This document shows positions 56,911 through 64,000 of a stretch of DNA of 64,000 nucleotides, one piece after another. A program made the position numbers and the translations under genes. Position 1 is the stretch's first letter. The number at the start of each line of letters is the position of its first letter. Origin of the DNA: Leptolyngbya sp. PCC 6406 (lineage in GTDB: Bacteria > Cyanobacteriota > Cyanobacteriia > Phormidesmidales > Phormidesmidaceae); assembly GCF_000332095.2 (NCBI RefSeq), contig NZ_KI913949.1:3702876-3766875 (forward strand). The letters are read 5' to 3'. The notes under the pieces are model-generated. The model made no database searches and had not been told where the DNA came from. It saw nothing but the letters and a program-made list of their open reading frames with translations.

Positions 56911-58926
56911 TTAGTCCGTCACTGGCGATCGCTTGCCTAGGAGTTGGTCCCGGAGGACTTTAATGCGATCGCGGTATTTGCCCGCCTCTTCAAACTCCAG
57001 GTTTTTGGCCGCTGCCTTCATCTGTTTTTCCAATTGCCCAATCAGCTCAGGAATATCCTCTAGGGACAGATCCGCCTTGTGGTCATAAACCGTCTCCAAC
57101 TCCTGCACATTCAGACGGCGAGACACCTCTAGGAAAGACAGAATGGCATTGCTGCGGGGGCGAATCGTGAATTGGGGCGTAATGCCGTGCTGCTCGTTAT
57201 GGGCTTGCTGGAGGGTGCGGCGACGTTCGGTTTCACTAATGGCCCTAGCCATGCTATCGGTGAGCTTGTCGCCGTAGAGGATGGCCTTGCCCTGGACGTG
57301 GCGGGCAGCGCGACCAATGGTCTGAATCAGCGATCGCTCCGCCCGCAGGAAGCCCTCCTTGTCCGCATCCAGAATTGCCACCAGGGACACCTCTGGCAGA
57401 TCCAACCCCTCCCGTAGCAGGTTGACGCCGATCAAAACATCAAAGCTGCCGTCCCGCAGGTCTTGCAGGATCTCAATCCGTTCAATGGAGTGGATCTCCG
57501 AGTGCAGATAGCGCACCCGGACTCCGTGTTCTTGAAAGTATTCGGTCAAATCCTCCGCCATGCGCTTAGTCAACGTCGTGACCAACACCCGCTCATTGCG
57601 GGCAGCGCGATCGCGGATTTCCCCCAGCAGATCGTCCACCTGGCCCTCGGTGGGGCGGACGAAAATTTCTGGATCTAGAATCCCAGTGGGGCGAATAATC
57701 TGCTCCACCACCCGGTCCTCAGAAATCTCCACCTCCCAGTTACCGGGGGTAGCAGAGACAAAGACGCACTGGTGTACCTTGTCCCAAAACTCCTCCGCCT
57801 TCAGGGGGCGGTTATCAGCGGCGCTGGGAAGGCGGAAACCATGGTCAATCAGCACCGTCTTGCGGGCGCGATCGCCGTTATACATCGCGTGGATCTGGGG
57901 AATGGTGACATGGGACTCATCAATCACCAACAGCCAGTCCTTAGGAAAATAGTCAATCAAACATTCCGGCGGCGACCCCGCTTCACGGGCTGCCAAGTGG
58001 CGGGCATAGTTTTCCACCCCATTGCAATACCCCACCTCCTTCAGCATCTCCAGGTCATAGCGAGTGCGCTGCTCTAGACGCTGGGCCTCTAGTAACTTGC
58101 CCTCTTTTTCCAAAACCTCTAGGCGATCCCGTAGCTCCTGCTCAATGGCTTGACAGGCCGCCTCAAGTTTGTCGTCCGGGGTAACAAAGTGCTTAGCAGG
58201 GTAGATATTCACCGCCTCCAGACTTTGCAACGTGGCTCCCGTTACCGGATCCACATAGCGGATAGCGTCAATCTCGTCCCCGAAAAATTCCACCCGGATA
58301 ATGCGGTCTTCGTAGGCGGGGCCGATTTCCAGAACATCCCCCTTAACCCGAAACCGCCCCCGCCCCAAGTCCAGATCATTGCGGGTGTATTGAATCGTAG
58401 CCAGCTCCCGCAATACCTGCCGCTGGTTTACCTCTCGCCCCACCTGGAGCGGAATCGAGGCTTTCAAATATTCCGAGGGAATGCCTAGACCATAGATGCA
58501 GCTAATGGAGGCCACCACAATCACATCTCGCCGTTCAAACAGCGATCGCGTGGCTGAGTGACGCAGCATATCAATCTCTTCATTAATCGAGGCCGTCTTG
58601 GCAATATAGGTATCTGTGACGGGGATATAGGCTTCCGGCTGGTAATAGTCGTAATAGCTGATGAAATATTCCACCGCGTTGTCGGGGAAAAACTCCCGCA
58701 ACTCATTGCACAACTGGGCCGCCAAGGTCTTGTTGTGGGCCAGCACCAACGTCGGCTTACCGATCTGATCAATCACCCGCGCCATGGTGTGGGTCTTGCC
58801 CGTCCCCGTAGCCCCCAACAACGTCTGGTAGCGGTGGTTATCCCGCAGATTTTTCAGCAACGCTGCGATCGCCTTGGGCTGATCGCCCTTGGGTTCAAAA
58901 GGGGCCTGAATATGGAAGTCGCCCAT
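56911..58926 (-). CDS. uvrB: UvrABC excinuclease subunit B
   Basis: 671 residues from ATG 58926 ([20 protein letters not shown]). Nucleotide-excision repair helicase that verifies damage. Walker A GATGTGKT, the beta-hairpin region [28 protein letters not shown], and helicase motifs such as IGRAARH. The C-terminal UVR domain that binds UvrC is present ([28 protein letters not shown]). Cytosolic. Upstream in-frame TTG/ATG codons are possible but weaker. Confidence 0.97.
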   Translation of the reverse strand: MGDFHIQAPFEPKGDQPKAIAALLKNLRDNHRYQTLLGATGTGKTHTMARVIDQIGKPTLVLAHNKTLAAQLCNELREFFPDNAVEYFISYYDYYQPEAYIPVTDTYIAKTASINEEIDMLRHSATRSLFERRDVIVVASISCIYGLGIPSEYLKASIPLQVGREVNQRQVLRELATIQYTRNDLDLGRGRFRVKGDVLEIGPAYEDRIIRVEFFGDEIDAIRYVDPVTGATLQSLEAVNIYPAKHFVTPDDKLEAACQAIEQELRDRLEVLEKEGKLLEAQRLEQRTRYDLEMLKEVGYCNGVENYARHLAAREAGSPPECLIDYFPKDWLLVIDESHVTIPQIHAMYNGDRARKTVLIDHGFRLPSAADNRPLKAEEFWDKVHQCVFVSATPGNWEVEISEDRVVEQIIRPTGILDPEIFVRPTEGQVDDLLGEIRDRAARNERVLVTTLTKRMAEDLTEYFQEHGVRVRYLHSEIHSIERIEILQDLRDGSFDVLIGVNLLREGLDLPEVSLVAILDADKEGFLRAERSLIQTIGRAARHVQGKAILYGDKLTDSMARAISETERRRTLQQAHNEQHGITPQFTIRPRSNAILSFLEVSRRLNVQELETVYDHKADLSLEDIPELIGQLEKQMKAAAKNLEFEEAGKYRDRIKVLRDQLLGKRSPVTD

Positions 58927-59057
58927 GTTGTCCCACCACCACAATTCACTCGCTCTATCATGACGGATCTTTACAAAGGAGGGAAAGGATTACCCTCTGC
59001 CTCCGTTCCGCCAAACAGCCTTTAATCGGGGCAGTGCAGTGCTGTAAAGTGAAAAAT

Positions 59058-59840
59058 ATGTATGATGACGACGACCTAATCCCCCTAGACCTTGAGGCGG
59101 AACTAGCCGATCCCCTCGATCGCTTTGAAGTCGCCAGCGATGCCCCCGAGTCTCCCCTACCGGACCCGGCGGCAATGTTGGCGCTGTTGTCGTCATCGGT
59201 GACCCAGCAACGAATGCTAGCAGCTCGGGCCTTTTGCGAAATTCAAGATCAGCGAGCCGTGCCGCTGCTGGTCACCCTCTTGCAGGATGACTGTCCCCTT
59301 GTGCGCGTGAGTGCCGCCTATGCCCTAGGACGCAATGGGGATCCCAGCATCCTGACACCAGAGGAACAATCCACCATTCTTGCCCCCCTGATTCAGCAGC
59401 TTCAGGACTGGAATGGCTATGTGCGTAAGGGGGTGATCTGGGCCTTGGGTAACACCAAGTCCACAGCGGCAATTCCCCCGTTAATTGAGGCATTAAAAAC
59501 AGATATTCCCGCCGTGCGCCTGTGGGCCGCCAGCGCCCTAGCCCAGATGGTGTCCGTGGACTATGAAGCGATTGTGGTCGCCATCCCCCCCCTGATCGAG
59601 GTGATGCGCCGGGATGCCATCCCCGCAGTGCGCAGTAACTGCGCTTGGAGCTTGGGGCAACTCTGCAAGGAACTGCCCTCAAATGTGGTTTACGCCACCG
59701 CCATCGATGCCCTGATTGAAGCCTTTGCCGAAGAGAAGGATCTAGGAGTCCGCGAAGACGCCCGCACCGCCATCCTCCGCGTCGGTGACACCCGTGGATT
59801 ACAGGTGATTGAAGAACTCGAACAGGACGGCTGGTTCTAG
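59058..59840 (+). CDS. HEAT-repeat protein
   Basis: 260 residues from ATG 59058 (MYDDDDLIPLDLEAELADPL). After an acidic N-terminus there are about five HEAT units: QQRMLAARAFCEIQDQRAVPLLVTLL, CPLVRVSAAYALGR, NGYVRKGVIWALGNTKSTAAIPPLIEAL, IPAVRLWAASALAQMV, AIPAVRSNCAWSLGQL and GVREDARTAIL. HEAT proteins in cyanobacteria include phycobilin lyase partners (CpcE/NblB type), but no lyase motif can be claimed. Divergent from uvrB, convergent with glmU. Confidence 0.85.
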   Translation: MYDDDDLIPLDLEAELADPLDRFEVASDAPESPLPDPAAMLALLSSSVTQQRMLAARAFCEIQDQRAVPLLVTLLQDDCPLVRVSAAYALGRNGDPSILTPEEQSTILAPLIQQLQDWNGYVRKGVIWALGNTKSTAAIPPLIEALKTDIPAVRLWAASALAQMVSVDYEAIVVAIPPLIEVMRRDAIPAVRSNCAWSLGQLCKELPSNVVYATAIDALIEAFAEEKDLGVREDARTAILRVGDTRGLQVIEELEQDGWF

Positions 59841-59853
59841 ACGGTTTTTCAGG

Positions 59854-61245
59854 CTATTGGGGGCTATCAGGCGTAGCGCGACGAGGGGCGGGACGCCAGC
59901 CGGGGAGGGTAATTTGCTTGGCACGGGCGACCACCAGACAGTCATCCTCTACATCCTTGGTGACCACAGAGCCTGCCCCCACTGTCACATCGCTGCCCAG
60001 GGTGACGGGGGCCACTAGGACGCTGTTGGATCCGGTTTTAGTGCGATCGCCGATGACCGTAGGGTGTTTCTGATAGCCGTCGTAGTTAGCGGTAATGGTG
60101 CCTGCGCCGATATTGACGCGGTCTCCCAGGGTGGCGTCGCCAAGGTAGGACAGGTGGGCAGCATTCACGCGATCGCCCAGGGTGGATTTCTTGATTTCGA
60201 CAAAATTTCCCACCCGACAGCCCTGGCCAATAGTGACCTGTCCTCGCAGGTGAGCATAGGGACCAATGCGACTATCCTTCGCCACCGTGCTATCGCTAAT
60301 GACGGAATAGAGCACCGTTACATTTTCCCCCAACTGGCTATTTTCAATCAAGCTACCGGGACCAATGCGACTGCCACACCCCACCTGAGTCTGTCCCCGC
60401 AGGTGGGTTTGGGGCTCGATCACGACATCTGGAGCTAATTCCACCGTGGGATCAATGGTGATGCTGGCGGGGTTGATCAGGGTCACCCCTGCGGCCATCC
60501 AAGCATCCTTAATGCGATCTTGTAGAATATCGTAGGCAGCAGCCAACTGTTTGCGATTGTTGATGCCCTGAATTTCCTCCGGGTCCGCCACATCTACCGC
60601 CATCACTGGAGCCAGATCCTGCACCACATCGGTCAGGTAGTACTCATTCTGGTCATTTTCCGCCTTGAGATGGGGCAGTACCGCCTCTAGGGCGGGCCAG
60701 CTAAAGCAATAGACTCCGGCATTGATGCGACGATTCTGACGCTGGCTGTCGGTGCAGTCGCGATGTTCAATGATTTCCGTTACCACATGGTCATCGGTGC
60801 AGAAGACCCGCCCATAGCCAGTGGGGTCGTCAAACTGGGCTGTTAGCAGGGTGGCGGCGTTACCCTGGCGGCGGTGGACAGTCCACAATTCTTCTAGGGT
60901 GCTGGGGCGTAACAGGGGCACATCGCCATTCAACACCAGTAGATCGCCGTCAAAGCCTGCCAGATGGGGCAACACCTGCTGCACCGCATGGCCCGTGCCC
61001 AACTGCTGGGTCTGTTCTACAAAGGTAATCTGGGGACGGTGGGCTAGGGCGGCCTTTACCTGATCGGCCCCGTAGCCGACAATCACCAGTTGGTGGCTGG
61101 GGGTGAGGGTGCCGAGACTGTCGAGGGCACAGTCCACCAGGGATCGTCCTCCGAGGGGGTGCAGCACCTTCGGCAAGCTGGACTTCATACGGGTCCCTTT
61201 ACCAGCTGCCAAGACTGCTACCGCTAGCTTCGATCCCATGCCCAT
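59854..61245 (-). CDS. glmU: Bifunctional UDP-GlcNAc pyrophosphorylase/GlcN-1-P acetyltransferase
   Basis: 463 residues from ATG 61245 ([26 protein letters not shown]). The N-terminal uridylyltransferase has the G-x-G-T-R-M-K loop and [10 protein letters not shown]. The C-terminal part is a left-handed beta-helix of hexapeptides ([48 protein letters not shown]). It supplies UDP-GlcNAc for peptidoglycan and surface glycans. A TTG at 61263 would add six residues. Confidence 0.96.
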   Translation of the reverse strand: MGMGSKLAVAVLAAGKGTRMKSSLPKVLHPLGGRSLVDCALDSLGTLTPSHQLVIVGYGADQVKAALAHRPQITFVEQTQQLGTGHAVQQVLPHLAGFDGDLLVLNGDVPLLRPSTLEELWTVHRRQGNAATLLTAQFDDPTGYGRVFCTDDHVVTEIIEHRDCTDSQRQNRRINAGVYCFSWPALEAVLPHLKAENDQNEYYLTDVVQDLAPVMAVDVADPEEIQGINNRKQLAAAYDILQDRIKDAWMAAGVTLINPASITIDPTVELAPDVVIEPQTHLRGQTQVGCGSRIGPGSLIENSQLGENVTVLYSVISDSTVAKDSRIGPYAHLRGQVTIGQGCRVGNFVEIKKSTLGDRVNAAHLSYLGDATLGDRVNIGAGTITANYDGYQKHPTVIGDRTKTGSNSVLVAPVTLGSDVTVGAGSVVTKDVEDDCLVVARAKQITLPGWRPAPRRATPDSPQ

Positions 61246-61285
61246 TTCCCCGCTAATTGACAATATTTGGTCCTTAAATAATCAG

Positions 61286-61416
61286 GGGTATCAACTCAAA
61301 GCGGGACAAATCTTCTGGGGAAGAGTCAGGAGCTAGAATTCAGTACCCTCCTGGCTTCTGGCTCCTAACGCCTGAATTCCTCGGAGCCCATATTGTCTCG
61401 GCTTACGTTGATGCCC
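61286..61416. mobile_element. MITE-like element, copy 2, with 8-bp target duplication
   Basis: 131 bp; ends GGGTATCAAC and GTTGATGCCC. It is the inverted counterpart of 7451-7588 (shared GACAATATTGG/CCATATTGTC region, and the GGAGCTAGAA and TTCTGGCTCC hairpin). ATAATCAG is present directly before (61278-61285) and directly after (61417-61424), a perfect 8-bp target duplication, so this was a genuine insertion. No transposase inside. It fills most of the 61246-61514 gap. Confidence 0.88.
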
Positions 61417-61514
61417 ATAATCAGGGTTTTAGCCAGTCCTCTATGGCTCCTGATCAAACCTGCGTTTGGGAGTATACCGTGCCTCGATGGTACGCAGCTA
61501 GCAGGGCAGCAGAG

Positions 61515-63872
61515 TCAGGGTACCCTGGCTCTGCCTAAATTCGGGTCATTCCCAGGGGGCTCCAGGGTGGTGGCACTGGGGGCGGGAGATCGGTGGGGCG
61601 TGGGCGTCAAGGAAGTCAGCGGTGGGAAAACCCGAGTTTGGGGTAGTCCCAATCGGGAGCGGGCTTCAGCAATGGCGGCTTCTGGGTTAACCGCAATCCC
61701 TGGGATCGCAATCTCTGGGCTAGAGGCCACTGCCATCGGGCCGACCAAGGGCTCGCCGTAGGGGGCAATGGTTCCTGGGAGGGGGGAACTGGGGGCGACC
61801 TCTGCGGGTAGGTCATCTACTGGGCCGTTCGCTGGGGGTGTCATTTCGGGTAAGAGGGCTTCCCCGGCTTCAGGAATGGGGATAAACCGCTCTTCTCCTG
61901 GTGCATGTTTCGGTCCCCACTCCTGTAGGGTGTCTTCGGGGATGACGGGAACCATGGGGGTCTGCCCATCCGTTTTAGCCGGTTCCTGGAATGGGTCACT
62001 GGCTTCCCCAGGGGAGGTCGGAGCCGGGAGGGAGGGGTCTGCCTCTAGCGTTTCCGGTGTTTTCCAGGGAGCCTCTGTCTCGGGGAATCGGGCAGGATTG
62101 GTGGGATCGACTCCCTCATCAATAAAGGAGTCGCCGGCGGGACTGGATTCGGGGGGTGGGGCGGTGGGTTGGAGATCTAGGACAATGGAGGCGGGCATGG
62201 GCTCGGGGAATTCCTGGGAGGCGGCTTTAACCCGCTGGAGGATGGCTTCTGCCTCAGGACCACTGACCTCTTGGGGTTGGCCATTTTGAAGGGCGATGGG
62301 AATTAGATCTACCTTCATTTTGCGATCGCGCAGAGAGACCTGAAGGATAGCGGCCCCCTCTGAAGGGGTGGAGGCCGGGGGGCTAAAGATAAAATCCCCC
62401 AGGGAATAGGCGATGGGTCTGCCCTTGTAGATTTCTGTGCCTTGGAGTTGGGTGGGATGGTGGCCCACCACCACATCGGCCCCCTGATCAATGGCGAGGC
62501 GGGCTAAGTTGGTTTGCCAGTCGGCGGGGCGTTCTGGTAGGTCTGCACTCCAACGATAGTTAACAATCAGCCAGTCCACCTCTTTACGCAGAGCGCGGAT
62601 GTCCTCCACTAGGGCTTGGCGGGCTAGGGCATTGATGCCCCCCGTATTGCCGTAAGCCCGTACGAGATCGCCCTGGTTATAGCTGAGGTAGGCAATGCGT
62701 TGACCCTTGACATCCAGAATCTCAGGGCGACGGGCTTCCTGTTCATTACGTCCGGCCCCCACTCGATAGACGCCGTTGCGGTCGAGGGTTTCTAGGGTTT
62801 CCACCAATCCACTTTCCCCAAAGGCCATGGTATTTTCCCCAGCCAAGTCAATGATGTCTACGCCCCCAGCCTTGAGGAGATTGACAACATCAGGACGTTG
62901 GCGATCAATGAAGTTTTCCTGCAAGGTGGTGGCGGCGGTGGCTAGGGAGTTATTGAGGCTGACCATGGCCACATCGGCTTGCTGGTAGGCGCTGACCCCC
63001 GCCAAGAGTTGGCCGTTGGGTTGTAGGGCGCTATGGGGCAGGGCGTCGAGGTCTACCTGGCCACCAAAGACCAGGGTAACGGTGGGATCGGTGGGGAAGG
63101 GGATTTGATCGTGGGCAATGACGGCTACGGGTTCTAGGGCAGCATTGACCACATGGGAGCGCTCTGGGGACCGGGGGGCGAGGGGGGCGGTGGTGGAGAC
63201 CACTTGGATCACCTCTGGGCCACGAGGGGGGGTAACTGATGCTTGTTTCTGGAGAGGGAGGGAGGGACCGGGGGCGGTGGAGAGGGCAATTTCCACTAAG
63301 CAGCCGAAGATAAAGGCTGCGACCGCTGAGCCGGTGAGCATCATAGCCCGAAGGGTTTTGGCGGTTTGGGGTAAGACTGTGGATACAGGTTTACGGCGGG
63401 GGCGCTGCAATCGGGGCGGTAGGCCGGAGGTTGGGGATGGTTTGGAACTGCGATAGTCAAAGGCCGGCCCTTTAGGGCCAGTACGCCTTTGGCGTAGGGC
63501 TGGAGTCATGATGCGGACTCGCCGTTCCCAGGCCACTTGGGGGCTGCCAACGGGGCGCACAGAAAGGTGAATTCCCTCGATTAGAGCCGAGTTAAGGTGC
63601 CAGATGCGGTGACAGATGAACCGGGTTAGGTCATCGGCCTCCGGTGGGTGCTCGTATTCCACCCGAATTTGTAGGCAACCTGTGTTGCTAGCAGCCTGCA
63701 CCTGGGCATAGAGTCCACGCTCCACTAGGGATTGGTTAAGCCACAGGGCAATGGCCCGAAAATGCCCCAGTGCTGCCAGTTCCTTGGTTGTCGGTACGGT
63801 TGAGGATACTGAATTGGGCACGGCGTAGGGAATTGCCGTCATGGGGGGAGTGGGGCAGGCAAGGCTCGTCAT
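61515..63872 (-). CDS. CapA-like membrane protein with altered metal-site residues
   Basis: 785 residues. N-terminal cytosolic region (about 1-170), TM helix (about 176-198), then a CapA (PGA-synthesis metallophosphatase-like) domain (about 264-540), then a long Pro/Glu-rich tail to the end. Typical CapA landmarks are recognisable but altered. LVFGGQVDLDAL stands where a GD is expected, and IDLAGENTMAFGESGL where ANNHxxDYG is expected. IVNYRWSADLPERP stands where HWG-E is expected. GHHPTQLQGTEIYKGRPIAYSLGDF is close to normal. Metal binding may be lost or reduced. ATG 63872. Confidence 0.82.
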   Translation of the reverse strand: MTSLACPTPPMTAIPYAVPNSVSSTVPTTKELAALGHFRAIALWLNQSLVERGLYAQVQAASNTGCLQIRVEYEHPPEADDLTRFICHRIWHLNSALIEGIHLSVRPVGSPQVAWERRVRIMTPALRQRRTGPKGPAFDYRSSKPSPTSGLPPRLQRPRRKPVSTVLPQTAKTLRAMMLTGSAVAAFIFGCLVEIALSTAPGPSLPLQKQASVTPPRGPEVIQVVSTTAPLAPRSPERSHVVNAALEPVAVIAHDQIPFPTDPTVTLVFGGQVDLDALPHSALQPNGQLLAGVSAYQQADVAMVSLNNSLATAATTLQENFIDRQRPDVVNLLKAGGVDIIDLAGENTMAFGESGLVETLETLDRNGVYRVGAGRNEQEARRPEILDVKGQRIAYLSYNQGDLVRAYGNTGGINALARQALVEDIRALRKEVDWLIVNYRWSADLPERPADWQTNLARLAIDQGADVVVGHHPTQLQGTEIYKGRPIAYSLGDFIFSPPASTPSEGAAILQVSLRDRKMKVDLIPIALQNGQPQEVSGPEAEAILQRVKAASQEFPEPMPASIVLDLQPTAPPPESSPAGDSFIDEGVDPTNPARFPETEAPWKTPETLEADPSLPAPTSPGEASDPFQEPAKTDGQTPMVPVIPEDTLQEWGPKHAPGEERFIPIPEAGEALLPEMTPPANGPVDDLPAEVAPSSPLPGTIAPYGEPLVGPMAVASSPEIAIPGIAVNPEAAIAEARSRLGLPQTRVFPPLTSLTPTPHRSPAPSATTLEPPGNDPNLGRARVP

Positions 63873-64000
63873 AGGTCAATATGAAGCTGTATTTAACGGG
63901 TGCATTCCAGCTTTACAAGGGTGGGACCAGGGGAATGTCTTGCTAGCGGGCAGGCAGAATATCGGCACGACCCAGGGAAGCTCATCGGTTTTGAGTGCCT
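63873..64000. other. Right edge, no gene
   Basis: 128 bp upstream of the CapA-like gene; no feature beyond a probable promoter region can be supported. Confidence 0.4.

Overview
This window is chromosomal DNA from a cyanobacterium. The beta' subunit of RNA polymerase is split into rpoC1 and rpoC2. Genes typical of cyanobacteria and plastids are present: ycf54, pcxA, a tocopherol-cyclase homologue, a cyanoexosortase B with its associated protein, a DUF3146 protein and a DUF4168 protein. The HIP1 octamer GCGATCGC recurs throughout. No nitrogen-fixation, phage, plasmid or CRISPR genes and no rRNA or tRNA genes were seen. Base composition looks GC-rich (judged by eye), and the many short repeats suggest a filamentous or Leptolyngbya/Prochlorothrix-like lineage, but I cannot fix the genus.

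Layout. 0-9 kb: a YgjP-like metallopeptidase overlapping tocopherol cyclase, a PEP-CTERM/CHRD protein, a pirin, purN, an unusual HAD protein, fumC and a repeat-flanked periplasmic protein, then ycf54 and pdxJ. 9.8-17 kb: a minus-strand surface-polysaccharide and protein-sorting locus (Wzz/BY-kinase, Wza-like export protein, cyanoexosortase-B-associated protein, cyanoexosortase B, DegT-type aminotransferase). The PEP-CTERM protein at 2.3-2.9 kb is a plausible client. 17-31 kb: housekeeping genes (sugar-type ABC ATPase, pcxA, a Ser/Thr kinase, obgE, holA, cbiC-cbiET, a frameshifted CPBP protease, a Usp protein, hisD). 29.9-40.9 kb: rpsT, tatD, rpoB, rpoC1, rpoC2, all on the plus strand, with hairpins in the rpoB leader and between the subunits. 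41-49.6 kb: a BON-like protein, ispF, a sigma-like/TPR/trmD operon, a VOC protein, DUF3146, and a histidine kinase translationally coupled to a substrate-binding lipoprotein. 50-64 kb: two tandem MscS channels, tyrA, leuB, pilD, a phasin-like/Cys-rich pair, uvrB, a HEAT protein, glmU and a CapA-like membrane protein.

The most unusual content is in the spaces between genes. At least eight families of short repeats occur: heptamer arrays, palindromic dispersed elements, and MITE-like elements with terminal inverted repeats. One MITE copy (61286-61416) is bounded by a perfect 8-bp target duplication. Another 55-59 bp family has copies that overlap and supply the stop codons of two genes. A third repeat occupies the place where the purN start codon should be, leaving the conserved frame open but without any ATG, GTG, TTG or CTG.

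Several genes have damaged or altered key residues: the HAD protein (motif I Asp residues lost), the CapA-like protein (metal-ligand positions replaced) and the CPBP protease (1-nt deletion at the third conserved motif). No wholly new multi-gene system is obvious. The best functional candidates are the substrate-binding-protein/histidine-kinase pair next to a palindrome and the mechanosensitive channels, and the exosortase/polysaccharide locus.
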